Made by a program: the position numbers and the translations under genes
NCBI GenBank assembly: GCA_002364755.1
Contig: DEZI01000027.1
Location: 221,247-272,585 of the forward strand
DNA from: Stenotrophomonas maltophilia
GTDB taxonomy: Bacteria > Pseudomonadota > Gammaproteobacteria > Xanthomonadales > Xanthomonadaceae
Length of the DNA stretch: 51,339 nucleotides
Reading direction: 5' to 3'
The notes under the pieces: model-generated
What the model saw: the letters and a program-made list of their open reading frames with translations, nothing else
Databases searched by the model: none
Told to the model about the DNA's origin: nothing
Shown: positions 16,808 through 25,183 of the stretch, piece by piece
Position numbering within the stretch: position 1 is the stretch's first letter
Layout: each line of letters begins with the position of its first letter

Positions 16808-17602
16808 TCAGTCCAGCGCAGCGATCTTGATCTGGTCCTGTTCCAGCCACACCTGCACGGCCTTGCCGCGCAGGTTGTCCGGCACATCGTCCAGTACCTT
16901 GTAGTGGCCTGCAATGGCGACCAGTTCCGCATGGAAATCACGGCAGAAAATACGTGCCGCTGTGTTGCCCTGGGCCCCTGCCAGCGCGCGGCCGCGCAGG
17001 GTCCCGTAGATATGGATGCTGCCGTCGGCGATGACCTCGGCGCCTGCGCCGACGGTGGCCATCACGGTCAGGTCGCAGTTTTCCGCATACAGCTGCTGGC
17101 CCGAGCGCACGTTGCCCAGCTGCATGCGTCCCGGCTGCGGCGCGGCCGCATCGGCGGCGTTGCCCACCGGTGCGACGGGGGCCGGGGCCGGGTCGGCCTT
17201 GGCTGCACGACGCGGTTCCGGTGCGGGTGCGGGCGGCGGCGGGACCTGTCCGGCCTCGGCACGCTCGTACTGCGCACGGAACTTGGCCAGCAGTGGCAGG
17301 CCCAGCTGCTGCGAGAGCAGGTCGACCGCCGTGGTGCCATAGGCCAGCGCCACCGGCAGCACGCCCGCGCTGCGCAGGCCATCCACCAGCGCCTGCGCGG
17401 TGGCCGCGTCGGGCACCTGGCTCAGGCCTCCGAAATCGAGGATGACCGCGGCGCGGCCGAACAGCTTCGGCGCACGGTTCACGCGCTCCTGCATTTCCTG
17501 CACGAGGCGTTCGACATCAAGGGTACGGATGCGCAGGTTGGCGATGCCCACCTGGCCGATCTTCAGTTCACCGGCCTGTTCATAATCGAAATTCACCGCC
17601 AC
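16808..17602 (-). CDS. minC: Septum-site determining protein MinC
   Basis: A 264-aa FtsZ-ring inhibitor. Residues 1-105 are the N-terminal FtsZ-binding domain. A long Pro/Ala-rich linker (about 118-155) leads to the C-terminal beta-helical MinD-binding domain (RSGQQLYAENCDLTVMATVGAGAEVIADGSIH... region). The start is GTG at 17600-17602 (reading (M)AVNFDYEQ), only 2 nt after the stop of the acetyltransferase gene, so translation is probably coupled. The linker is longer than in E. coli MinC (231 aa). minD follows 35 nt downstream. Confidence 0.95.
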   Translation of the reverse strand: MAVNFDYEQAGELKIGQVGIANLRIRTLDVERLVQEMQERVNRAPKLFGRAAVILDFGGLSQVPDAATAQALVDGLRSAGVLPVALAYGTTAVDLLSQQLGLPLLAKFRAQYERAEAGQVPPPPAPAPEPRRAAKADPAPAPVAPVGNAADAAAPQPGRMQLGNVRSGQQLYAENCDLTVMATVGAGAEVIADGSIHIYGTLRGRALAGAQGNTAARIFCRDFHAELVAIAGHYKVLDDVPDNLRGKAVQVWLEQDQIKIAALD

Positions 17603-17604
17603 GC

Positions 17605-18201
17605 TCAGGTCCCCGTCGGCCGCTGTGCCTGCACCGGCAGCTGCCGGTTACGCGCCCATGCCACATCCGGCAGCTTGCCGCCGTAGGTCTCGTGGACCCA
17701 CGGGTAGCTGCACAGTTCCTTGGCCAGCATGCTGGCGCGCACGTCGACGTGCGGCATTGTGTTCTGGCCCAGCTCGCGGAAGCCGAAGCTGCCGTGGAAG
17801 AGCAGCGCGGCGTCGGCGCCGTGGTCCAGGAACACCTCGCAGGTCATCTGCGGGTAGCGCAGCTCGGCAAAGCTCTGCGCATCGGCATAGAACGCACGGC
17901 CGACGCCACCACCGCGACGGCGGCTGGCGACCACGATGCGGTCGATATAGAAGAAGGGCGTGGCCAGCTGCTGCTTGAACCAGGCGAAGTTGCTGCTGTC
18001 GTGCTGGCTGTCGCTGCCGAAGCCGATCAGGAAGCCGGCCAGGTTGCCGTCGCGCTCGGCGACGCGGAAATACTCAGCGGTATCGTAGAACAGGTGCAGG
18101 CGTGCGGCATCCAGCGGAAGGATGGCCAGGCCAGCATTGTTGTTCAAAGCCAGGACGGAATCGAGCTCGTGCTCGCGCACGTCGCGGATGACAATCGACA
18201 T
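17605..18201 (-). CDS. GNAT-family N-acetyltransferase heading the min operon
   Basis: A 198-aa protein with the GNAT acetyltransferase fold: N-terminal IRDVREHELDSVLALNN, central FFYIDRIVVASRRRGGGVGRAF (the acetyl-CoA-binding loop RRRGGGVG, about residues 93-100), and EVFLDHGADAALLFHGSFGF near the end. The acceptor is unknown. Its stop is 2 nt before the GTG of minC, and no terminator separates them, so it is probably co-transcribed with minCDE. A role in cell division is possible but only inferred from position. ATG at 18199-18201. Confidence 0.87.
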   Translation of the reverse strand: MSIVIRDVREHELDSVLALNNNAGLAILPLDAARLHLFYDTAEYFRVAERDGNLAGFLIGFGSDSQHDSSNFAWFKQQLATPFFYIDRIVVASRRRGGGVGRAFYADAQSFAELRYPQMTCEVFLDHGADAALLFHGSFGFRELGQNTMPHVDVRASMLAKELCSYPWVHETYGGKLPDVAWARNRQLPVQAQRPTGT

Positions 18202-18352
18202 TGTGACTCCGTGGGGTAACGCGGTTGGTCCATCAACGGACCCTGCGCACGATTATTGCATGCCCGGGGCGGGCTGCGGCATGAACAGGGGGAAGGGCAT
18301 GCATGACTTCCGCCAGAGTGCACCAGGAGGGCTTCAACCGTAGAGTGCTGGC

Positions 18353-19546
18353 ATGTTGGGAGTCCTCAGCCATACCCGTGTCCTGCGACTGGCCGGCCTG
18401 TTTACCTGGGTCATGGTCGGCCTGCCCCTGGCCTATTCGCAGTTCGAGAACCTGCATGCCCGTGCCGATATGGGCGGCTGGGCCGTGCTGCTGTTCCTGG
18501 CCTACCTGTCCTTTGGCGCCGCCTACTTCCGGCTGACCCGCTCGCTGCGCAGCGACAGCCACACCACCTGGCTCGACCGGGGCCTGCTGCTGCTGCTCAC
18601 CGTGTCCGCGCTGGGGGTCAGCTTCCTCAGCGGCTCGGGCCTGGGGAGCATCCTGATGATGGTCGCCGCCGGGGTCATCCCGTGGATGCTGTCGGTGCGG
18701 CTGGGCGTGCTGTGGCTGCTGGTCAGCCAACTGGCCGTGGCGCCGGTCTATTACATGCTGCTGCGCTTCCCGCTGTTCGAGGCGGTGATGCAGTCTCTGC
18801 TGTATGGCGGCTTCTCCATGTTCATCTTCGTGACCAGCCTGGTCGCGCGGCAGCAGACCGAGGCCCGCGACGAGCAGCGCCGCCTGAACGCCGAGCTGCG
18901 CGCCACCCGCGCCCTGCTGGCCGAAAGCGCACGGGTCAACGAGCGCACGCGCATCTCGCGCGAGCTGCACGATGTGCTGGGCCACCAGCTGACCGCGCTG
19001 ACCCTGAACCTGGAAGTGGCCGGGCACCTGGCCGACGGCCAGGCGCTGGAACACGTCAAGCGCTCGCATACCCTGGCCAAACTGCTGCTAGGCAACGTGC
19101 GCGAGGTGGTCAGCCAGCTGCGCGAGACCGGCGCCATCGACCTGGCCGCCGCGCTGCGCCCGCTTACCGAGAACGTGCCCTCGCTGGACATCATGCTGGA
19201 CGTGGAGGAGCCGCTGAACGTTGAAGACCCGCAGCGCGCCCACGTGCTGCTGCGCTGCACCCAGGAGATCATCACCAACGCGGTGCGCCACGCCCAGGCG
19301 CGCCACCTGTGGATCCGGGTGTACCGTGAGGTGCCGGGCCTGGTGGTGGTGGACGCCCGCGACGATGGCGTCGGCGCAGAGATGGTCAATGCGGGCAATG
19401 GCTTGCGCGGGATGCGCGAACGCCTGCAACAATGTGGCGGCCAGCTGCAGGTGGATACCCACCCCGGCGAAGGCTTCCGCCTGCGGGCCACGGTTCCGGC
19501 AACGGTACTGGCGGCCCTCACCGAGGTTCCTGAAGGAGTGCGTTGA
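18353..19546 (+). CDS. DesK-like membrane sensor histidine kinase
   Basis: A 397-aa kinase. The first ~160 residues are six hydrophobic helices with almost no extracytoplasmic loop, so it likely senses the membrane itself (lipid state, heat, envelope stress) rather than a soluble ligand. A short coiled coil (QQTEARDEQRRLNAELRATR) leads to a HisKA_3 dimerisation domain with phosphorylated His206 (SRELHDVLGHQL). The C-terminal HATPase domain has QEIITNAVRHAQA and DDGVGAEMVNAGNGLRGM. It overlaps the next gene by one base, making a classic kinase-regulator pair. The 150-nt upstream gap holds no recognised site. Confidence 0.93.
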   Translation: MLGVLSHTRVLRLAGLFTWVMVGLPLAYSQFENLHARADMGGWAVLLFLAYLSFGAAYFRLTRSLRSDSHTTWLDRGLLLLLTVSALGVSFLSGSGLGSILMMVAAGVIPWMLSVRLGVLWLLVSQLAVAPVYYMLLRFPLFEAVMQSLLYGGFSMFIFVTSLVARQQTEARDEQRRLNAELRATRALLAESARVNERTRISRELHDVLGHQLTALTLNLEVAGHLADGQALEHVKRSHTLAKLLLGNVREVVSQLRETGAIDLAAALRPLTENVPSLDIMLDVEEPLNVEDPQRAHVLLRCTQEIITNAVRHAQARHLWIRVYREVPGLVVVDARDDGVGAEMVNAGNGLRGMRERLQQCGGQLQVDTHPGEGFRLRATVPATVLAALTEVPEGVR

Positions 19547-20187
19547 TGATTCGCGTCTGCCTGGTCGATGACCAAACCCTGGTGCGGCAGGGAATCCGCT
19601 CCCTGCTGGCGCTCGACGACGGTATCGAAGTGGTGGCCGAGGCCGCCGATGGTCGCCAGGCCGTCGAACTGGTGCCGCAGGTGCGTCCGGACGTGGTCCT
19701 GATGGACATGCGCATGCCGGTGATGTCCGGCCTGGAGGCGCTGCAGGTGCTGTCGCGCCAGGAGCAGCTGCCGCCGACCATCATCCTGACCACCTTCGAC
19801 GACGACCAGCTGGTGCTGGCCGGGCTGAAGGCCGGTGCCAAGGGCTACCTGCTCAAGGACGTCACCCTGGCGCAGCTGGTCGGTGCCATCCGCACCGTGG
19901 CCGACGGCGGTTCGCTGGTGCAGCCAGCGGTGACCCAGCGCCTGCTGTCGGGCCTGGAGCACATGCGCAACGACTTCGTCAGCCTGGACCGCCCAGACCC
20001 GCTGACCGACCGCGAGACCGAGATCCTGCGCCTGATGGCCAGCGGTTTCTCCAACAAGGAGATCGCCAATTCATTGGGGGTCGCCGAAGGGACCATCAAG
20101 AATCACGTGTCCAACATCCTGTCCAAGCTGGGGGTGCGCGACCGCACCCGCGCCGTGCTGAAGGCGTTCGAACTTCAGCTGGTCTGA
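19546..20187 (+). CDS. NarL/LuxR-family response regulator
   Basis: A 213-aa transcription factor. The receiver domain (1-118) has acidic pocket Asp8/Asp9, phosphorylation site Asp54 (LMDMRMP) and the LLKD lysine near residue 104. A LuxR-type helix-turn-helix follows (about 146-205, LTDRETEILRLMASGFSNKEIA). The ATG at 19546 overlaps the kinase stop (TGATG), so the two are translationally coupled. Targets are not visible; the next gene is 230 nt away and may be one. The pairing resembles the DesK-DesR and LiaS-LiaR types. Confidence 0.94.
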   Translation: MIRVCLVDDQTLVRQGIRSLLALDDGIEVVAEAADGRQAVELVPQVRPDVVLMDMRMPVMSGLEALQVLSRQEQLPPTIILTTFDDDQLVLAGLKAGAKGYLLKDVTLAQLVGAIRTVADGGSLVQPAVTQRLLSGLEHMRNDFVSLDRPDPLTDRETEILRLMASGFSNKEIANSLGVAEGTIKNHVSNILSKLGVRDRTRAVLKAFELQLV

Positions 20188-20417
20188 AAAATCCTTTTGC
20201 GACAACGATTTGGGCCAGGCCCGGGGCGCCGGAGCAGGGTGCCCCCTACTTGCGGGGCCCCCGGATGCGTTACTCTTCAAAATCTTTGTCCATACAAATC
20301 CGCAGCCGGCACGGAAACCGGTGCGCCAATCCGATAAACAATGCCTGCGAAGCCTGCTAGGATTGGCGCTTCGCTTCAATCAACCCGGCCGTGGGATCGG
20401 CCCCGGAGACTCTCTGA

Positions 20418-21491
20418 ATGACCCGTATTATCGAGTTCCTGATCGCCTTGGGGATCGTGGCTGGCCTGTTCGTCATTATTGGCGTCTGTCTGCCGGGCGA
20501 GCGTCACATCACCGAAAGCATCGAGACCAACCGCAAGATGACGATCGTGTACGACACGGTCAACAGCCTGCGCCGCTTCAAGGACTGGAACCCGCTGGTA
20601 CTGCGCGATCCCGCCGTTGATCTGAAGCTGTCCGGCCCGGCCTCCGGCGTCGGTGCCACTCTCGACTTCTCCTCCAAGGACCTGGGCAACGGTTCCTGGA
20701 AGATCACCGAGTCGGAAGAGAACAAGCGCGTTGTGATCGCCGTCGAAGACCCGACCAAGGGCCACGACAAGGTGACCACCTTCACCCTGGAGCCGACCGG
20801 CAAGGGTGGCCGTAACGTCAAGATCACCCAGGATTACTCGGTGAAGTACGGCTTCGACCTGTTCGGCCGCTACGCAGGCCTGTATGTCAGCCGCCAGATC
20901 GGCGATGACATCAAGATGGGTCTGTCGCGCATGGCGAACATGCTGGCCACCGTACCGAACGTCGACTACCGCACCGCCGAAGCCCCGCTGACCGATCTGG
21001 CGATCGTGGAAGTGCCGGCTGAGGACCTGCTGGTCGTCAACGCCGGTAACGTCGACCGCGGCCAGGACACCATCACCAAGTCCATCAAGGACAACCAGGA
21101 GTGGATCAAGCGCGTGATGGAGGCCAATGGTCTCGAAGCCGCCGGCCCGTTCCGCATCATCACCACCGATTTCGGTGCTGAGAAGTACGCCTTCGACATC
21201 GCCCAGCCGGTGAAGAAGAAGGGTACCGAAGGCACCGCCGCTGAAGAACTCAGCGTCAAGATCGACGGTGGCGCACCGGTGAAGTACGTCCGCGTTGCTC
21301 CGCATCGTTCGGCCCACGCGGCCTACACCGGCCACATGGCTGGCCTGGACATCGCCCGCAACGCCCTGCGTGCCTGGGCTGTGACCAACGGTTCGGAAGT
21401 GGTCGATCGCCCGTACGAATCCTGGAAGGACGGTCTGGACAAGTCGTTCACCCCGGAAGGTACCTACGACATCTACTGGGCCGTCAAGTAA
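20418..21491 (+). CDS. Membrane-anchored SRPBCC / GyrI-like two-domain protein
   Basis: A 357-aa protein with one N-terminal transmembrane helix (about residues 5-27). Residues about 30-175 fit the SRPBCC/polyketide-cyclase fold, which binds hydrophobic ligands. Residues about 195-357 resemble the GyrI-like/AraC effector-binding fold (TDLAIVEVPAEDLLVV...YDIYWAVK). It is thus a tethered ligand-binding protein with no catalytic motif I can name. A strong terminator at 21523-21556 shows it is expressed on its own. It follows the two-component system and may be regulated by it; that is inference. Confidence 0.8.
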   Translation: MTRIIEFLIALGIVAGLFVIIGVCLPGERHITESIETNRKMTIVYDTVNSLRRFKDWNPLVLRDPAVDLKLSGPASGVGATLDFSSKDLGNGSWKITESEENKRVVIAVEDPTKGHDKVTTFTLEPTGKGGRNVKITQDYSVKYGFDLFGRYAGLYVSRQIGDDIKMGLSRMANMLATVPNVDYRTAEAPLTDLAIVEVPAEDLLVVNAGNVDRGQDTITKSIKDNQEWIKRVMEANGLEAAGPFRIITTDFGAEKYAFDIAQPVKKKGTEGTAAEELSVKIDGGAPVKYVRVAPHRSAHAAYTGHMAGLDIARNALRAWAVTNGSEVVDRPYESWKDGLDKSFTPEGTYDIYWAVK

Positions 21492-21522
21492 GCCTCGGCT
21501 GACCCATGTAATGTTGGACACG

Positions 21523-21556
21523 AAAACGCGCCGCTTCCTGCGGCGCGTTTTTTTTT
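21523..21556 (+). terminator. Rho-independent terminator after the SRPBCC gene
   Basis: A perfect 12-bp stem AAAACGCGCCGC / GCGGCGCGTTTT with a TTCCT loop. Nine consecutive T run from 21548 to 21556. Confidence 0.96.
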
Positions 21557-21592
21557 GATCTGCGCCCCATGGGCGCTGCGCAAGGAGCAGTC

Positions 21593-21964
21593 ATGTTCAA
21601 TCCGGAACGACGCGCGCGTAGACCTTCCCTGCTGGCCTGCCTGGGCGCGATGCTGGCAGCTGCCTCGATCGGCCTGTCCGCCTATGCAGCGCACGGCGTG
21701 GCCGATCCGCTGGCCCAGCAGCATCTGAACATGGCCGCGCTGTATGCCTTCGCCCACGGCGCGGTGCTGCTGGCGCTGGGCCCGCGCGCGCAGGGGGCGA
21801 TCGCCCACCTGGGCCTGTATGTGCTGCTGCTGGGCGTACTGCTGTTCTCCGGCAGCCTGGCCGGTGCGGCGTTGTGGCAGTTGCCAACGCGGCTGGCACC
21901 GGTGGGCGGCACCACGCTGATGGCAGGGTGGGTGCTGCTGGCGATCAATGCGCTGAGGCGCTGA
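21593..21964 (+). CDS. DUF423 small membrane protein
   Basis: A 123-aa inner-membrane protein of the DUF423 family (YwdK/YgdD-like) with four hydrophobic helices. Signature elements are GLSAYAAHGV near the N-terminus and AALYAFAHGAVLLALG in the second helix. The ATG at 21593 is chosen because AAGGAG lies five bases before it; the earlier in-frame ATG at 21569 has none. No biochemical role is established for the family. Confidence 0.88.
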   Translation: MFNPERRARRPSLLACLGAMLAAASIGLSAYAAHGVADPLAQQHLNMAALYAFAHGAVLLALGPRAQGAIAHLGLYVLLLGVLLFSGSLAGAALWQLPTRLAPVGGTTLMAGWVLLAINALRR

Positions 21965-21983
21965 ACGCCGTTGCGACGACGGC

Positions 21984-22053
21984 CGCCGGGCACGGCCCGG
22001 CGCTACAGGGTGGGTCAGCGTGAACCGTGCAGAGCCGAGCCCATGCTCGGCTG
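21984..22053. repeat. SMAG palindromes after DUF423
   Basis: An inverted GCCGGGC-type element ending in CTAC (21984-22006) is followed by a GAGCCGAGC...GCTCGGCTG element with a degenerate head (22031-22053). A further degenerate CTAC-ended piece adjoins the next gene's stop near 22087. Confidence 0.78.
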
Positions 22054-22084
22054 CGTTTGATCGGGGCCGACCCTGGGCTGGGCG

Positions 22085-22894
22085 CTACAGGGAGCCGTTC
22101 CAGCACCAGTGCCACGGCTCGTAGATGATGCCGTGCGGGTTGTCGCGGGGATAGCTCAGGCTGAAACCATGCGTGCCGGCGTGCGCCTGCAGCCAGGCAA
22201 ACGCGTCCGTTGCTTCGAAGGTTTCCTCGGCCGGGGCATCGCCCGGCGTGCCGATGTCCAGCGCATGGCCGCTGTGGTGTTCACTGAACCCCGGGGCCGC
22301 GTTGACCTTGAGGATGTCGGCCACGCTCAGCCCGCGCGCGAGTTTCCGTTCGAAGATGCCCAGCTGGTAAGCATGGCTGCGGAAGCCGGAGATCGCATCC
22401 AGCGCTACCCCATCGCGCGCGGCATGCAGGCGCATGCGGCGCCAGCCCTGCGCGGCGCCACGGCGCAGCCACAGCGGGCGGCCGAAGCGGTCACGGCCGG
22501 CAAAATGCAGCACGCAGGGCTCGGCCTCCAGCGCCAGGCCGCTGTCCTGCGCGTACTGCGGTGCATCCAGCCCCAGCTGCTGCAGGCGCTGCTGCAGGCC
22601 GGCCAGCGGCAGCCACTGTGCGCCCAGAATCGCAGCAAACGGGCGCGCTGCGGCAGCGCCCTCCAGAAGCGCCAGCGCGTCCTCCACGCCGGGTTCGCGC
22701 GGCAGGTGCGGCACCAGCGAATGCACGCCCTGCGGCAGCACCGCCGCCAGGTAGCGGCCATCGCGCTTGCGTCGCAGTACCCAGCGAGCACGCGCCAGCA
22801 GGCGCGCATCGAGGTTGCTGCGCGCACGTAGCAGATCGGCCGGCCACAGTTCCACGGCCTCGGTGTTGATGAGCAGGGGGGCATGACGGTGCAT
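22085..22894 (-). CDS. M15-family D-Ala-D-Ala carboxypeptidase (VanY-like)
   Basis: A 269-aa protein whose C-terminal half is a zinc D,D-carboxypeptidase of family M15 (VanY type), trimming peptidoglycan stem peptides. SEHHSGHALD at 204-213 supplies zinc ligands His206 and Asp213. EPWHW at 259-263 supplies the catalytic Glu259 and ligand His262. SGFRSHAYQ at 169-177 is the substrate-side motif. There is no signal peptide or lipobox, so how it reaches the wall is unclear. The N-terminal ~120 residues do not match the M15 domain and may be a separate module. Confidence 0.86.
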   Translation of the reverse strand: MHRHAPLLINTEAVELWPADLLRARSNLDARLLARARWVLRRKRDGRYLAAVLPQGVHSLVPHLPREPGVEDALALLEGAAAARPFAAILGAQWLPLAGLQQRLQQLGLDAPQYAQDSGLALEAEPCVLHFAGRDRFGRPLWLRRGAAQGWRRMRLHAARDGVALDAISGFRSHAYQLGIFERKLARGLSVADILKVNAAPGFSEHHSGHALDIGTPGDAPAEETFEATDAFAWLQAHAGTHGFSLSYPRDNPHGIIYEPWHWCWNGSL

Positions 22895-22903
22895 GCCCGC
22901 AGC

Positions 22904-23497
22904 TTACTGCGGTGGCGTGGTGGCAGCCACCTTGCGCAGTGCATCCAGCAGGGCCTGTGGCCGGTCCAGGCTGAGCAGCAGGGTGCTGCCGCCGCGCACC
23001 GGAATGACCAGCGTGTGCTGGCGGTCAGTGACCAAGGCAAAGCCCTTGCTGCCGCCCTGCAGGCGGAAGTGCCCCGAGTAGAAGCCCGGCATCGAGTAAC
23101 CGTTGGTTTTCATGCGCAGGCCGTAGCGGCGGTCGCGGCCAAGGTCGACCACCTCGGCCTGGTCCAGCTGCATCTGTGTCACCGGCGTGCGGCGGCGGTA
23201 CAGGGTCGAGCGCACGTCCAGCACATCGCCGGCCAGGCTGACCCGGCGGCGGAAGAACGCGGTGCCCAGGCCCGCACCGATCAGCACCAGCGTCGCCAGG
23301 CTCCAGGCCGCGCTGCCCCACATCCGGAAGAACGGCGGCGACAGGGTGATCTCCATCCATGGCGCATCGGCGGGTGCGTCCTTCAGTTCGGCCCAGACAC
23401 AGAGGGCAAAGACCACCAGCACCGGACCGAGGATCCACAGCACGCGCAGCGGCGAACTCTCTGCAACGTCGAACGTGCGCGGATCACTACCGCTCAT
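22904..23497 (-). CDS. Membrane protein with bacterial PH-like domain
   Basis: A 197-aa protein with two hydrophobic helices (about residues 23-42 and 62-82). A beta-rich C-terminal part with the run ...DVLDVRSTLYRRRTPVTQ... suits a bacterial PH (bPH) domain, and it ends near residue 195. Its ATG (23495-23497) overlaps the stop of the upstream hydrolase gene (ATGA), so the two are translationally coupled. It is the last gene of the SPFH operon. Function unknown; a membrane-surface scaffold is an inference from the fold. Confidence 0.7.
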   Translation of the reverse strand: MSGSDPRTFDVAESSPLRVLWILGPVLVVFALCVWAELKDAPADAPWMEITLSPPFFRMWGSAAWSLATLVLIGAGLGTAFFRRRVSLAGDVLDVRSTLYRRRTPVTQMQLDQAEVVDLGRDRRYGLRMKTNGYSMPGFYSGHFRLQGGSKGFALVTDRQHTLVIPVRGGSTLLLSLDRPQALLDALRKVAATTPPQ

Positions 23498-24783
23498 CGC
23501 TGTGCCTCCACCCAGCGTGCGACATCGGCGATCAGCGCCGGGTCGACGTGCCCGGGCTGGGCGTACTCCTTCAGCGAGCTCGGGCCCTTGCCGGCCACGC
23601 CGATATGGTTGAGGGCCGGGTAGGCCTGCCACTGCACATCCTTGCGGCCCTGCAGCGCCTGCTTCCACAGCTGCCAATCTACGTCGGGCACCTGGAAATC
23701 GCGGCCACCGTGCAGCATCAGCAGCGGCGCGCGCAGTTCCTTGGCATCGGCCCGTGCGTTGACTGCTTCGATGCTCCTCCAGAACGGCTGCGGCACGCCC
23801 AGCGGCAGTTCGCTGGCGGCGACCGGTGCGCTGCCGTGGGCGGCGGCGATCTGGGCGTCCAGTCTGTCCAGGAAGGCCTGTTCCGGCGCCGTGATGTTGC
23901 CGTCCAGGCTGAGCAGGTAGCGGTTCTGCTCGGGAAGCAATTCCAGCAGCGTGCGTGCCGGCGCGGCCCAGAGGATCGCGCCGCGCGCCTGCGGCCAGCG
24001 GCTGGCGATGCGTGGGGCCAGCATGCCGCCCTGGCTGTGGCCGAGCACGAACACGCGGCGGTCATCGATGCGCGGATCGGCGGCGAGCGCGGTCAGTGCG
24101 GCCACTGCGTCGTCGGTGGTTTCGTCATCGACGGTGAAGCTGCCGCCCTGGAAATCCTGCGGGCGGGCGAGGGTGCGCTTGTCGTAGCGCAGCACCGCGA
24201 TGCCCTGCGCGGCCAGGCCGCGGGCGATATCGAGGAACGGGCGGCTGGCGCCGATCGTTTCGTCACGGTCCTGCGGGCCCGAACCATGCACCAGCAGCAC
24301 CGCCGGGAACGGCCCCTTGCCCTTCGGCAGGGCCAGCGTGCCCGGCAATGCGCCGCGCGCCTGCGGCACGCTGAACTCCGTCTCGGCGTAATTCGCGCCG
24401 GCCGGCGGCGGTGCTGCCTTGGCCGCCGGGGCAGGGCGAAGCATCAGGCCGGCGACCTTGTCCTGCGCGTCCACCGCCACCTGTGCGACCACCGCGCCGC
24501 TGGCGAACTGCAGCGGCACCTCGACCACGTGCACGCCCTGCTGTTCGCTGCTGTGGGCGGCGCCGCGCTGCTTCAGCTCACCCAGCGATTGCCACAGCAC
24601 CTGCAGCTTGTCGGCCGGTACGGCGCTGGCCATCTGCGCGGTTAACATCGCCTCGGCCTCGGCCATGCGGCCGGCCTGCAGGTGGTCCAGCAGCTGCGAG
24701 GCCACCTGCTGCGGCTCGGCGGCGAGGGCACCGCCGCTGAAGGCGGCCAGTGCCACGGCAAACAGGGAGGGGCGCAGGCGCAT
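23494..24783 (-). CDS. Exported alpha/beta hydrolase with DUF3887-like N-terminus
   Basis: A 429-aa protein with signal peptide (residues 1-21, ending ALA). An N-terminal domain (about 25-115) resembles DUF3887, which often precedes such hydrolases. The hydrolase domain has HGSGPQDRD (oxyanion region), nucleophile Ser250 in GHSQGG, an acid near GRDFQVP and a His in LNHIG. Likely an esterase or peptidase acting outside the inner membrane; substrate unknown. The operon order is SPFH, RHH, DUF4177, this gene, PH-domain protein. Only 2 nt separate its start from the DUF4177 stop. Confidence 0.85.
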   Translation of the reverse strand: MRLRPSLFAVALAAFSGGALAAEPQQVASQLLDHLQAGRMAEAEAMLTAQMASAVPADKLQVLWQSLGELKQRGAAHSSEQQGVHVVEVPLQFASGAVVAQVAVDAQDKVAGLMLRPAPAAKAAPPPAGANYAETEFSVPQARGALPGTLALPKGKGPFPAVLLVHGSGPQDRDETIGASRPFLDIARGLAAQGIAVLRYDKRTLARPQDFQGGSFTVDDETTDDAVAALTALAADPRIDDRRVFVLGHSQGGMLAPRIASRWPQARGAILWAAPARTLLELLPEQNRYLLSLDGNITAPEQAFLDRLDAQIAAAHGSAPVAASELPLGVPQPFWRSIEAVNARADAKELRAPLLMLHGGRDFQVPDVDWQLWKQALQGRKDVQWQAYPALNHIGVAGKGPSSLKEYAQPGHVDPALIADVARWVEAQR

Positions 24784-24785
24784 GG

Positions 24786-24965
24786 TTACTGCTCCTTCTT
24801 GAAGACAAGCATGGCCGGGCGCATCGGCGCCGGGATGATGATGTTGACCAGTTCCCAGCCGAGCTGTCCCTGGCGGCTCAGTTCGGCCTGGATGTCCTCC
24901 GGCTTCTGCAGGCCCATCAGCGACGTTTTGACTTCAACGGTCAGGTAGCTCCAACGCTTGCTCAT
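24786..24965 (-). CDS. DUF4177-like small protein
   Basis: A 59-aa protein reading MSKRWSYLTVEV...GWELVNIIIPAPMRP...FKKEQ. The N-terminal W-Y-x-x-V strand and the GWELV motif are typical of the DUF4177 family, small beta-alpha-beta proteins of unknown role often placed beside membrane or regulatory genes. Its ATG overlaps the stop of the RHH gene (ATGA) and it ends 2 nt before the hydrolase start. This tight packing makes it a real gene despite its size. Confidence 0.85.
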   Translation of the reverse strand: MSKRWSYLTVEVKTSLMGLQKPEDIQAELSRQGQLGWELVNIIIPAPMRPAMLVFKKEQ

Positions 24966-25141
24966 TCCTTGTCCTCCGACGATGGCTTGGGTTTTGGCAG
25001 GCGTCCTGCCTTGCGCAGGGCGTCGCGCAGCACGTATTCGATCTGCGCGTTGAGGCTGCGCAACTCGTCGTCAGCCCAGCGCTGCGCGGCGGCCAGGACA
25101 TCGGCGTTGATACGCAGCGGATAGGCTTTCTTCTCACTCAT
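24962..25141 (-). CDS. Arc/MetJ-like ribbon-helix-helix DNA-binding protein
   Basis: A 59-aa basic protein. An N-terminal beta-strand (YPLRIN, residues 7-12) and two helices (DVLAAAQRWADDE; LNAQIEYVLRDALRK) match the ribbon-helix-helix fold of Arc-type repressors. It overlaps the downstream DUF4177 start by four bases and lies 42 nt after the SPFH gene. It is the only DNA-binding protein of the operon and the natural candidate to bind the palindrome at 26096-26112 and autoregulate. That link is inferred. Confidence 0.83.
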   Translation of the reverse strand: MSEKKAYPLRINADVLAAAQRWADDELRSLNAQIEYVLRDALRKAGRLPKPKPSSEDKE

Positions 25142-25183
25142 GCAAGCTCCTGGCGGGGCGGTGGGGCGCCCCGTTGCGAGGGT

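Noticed and set aside
24786..25141. Toxin-antitoxin pair
   Set aside because: The RHH protein looks like an antitoxin, but DUF4177 has no toxin feature and the pair sits inside a larger operon.
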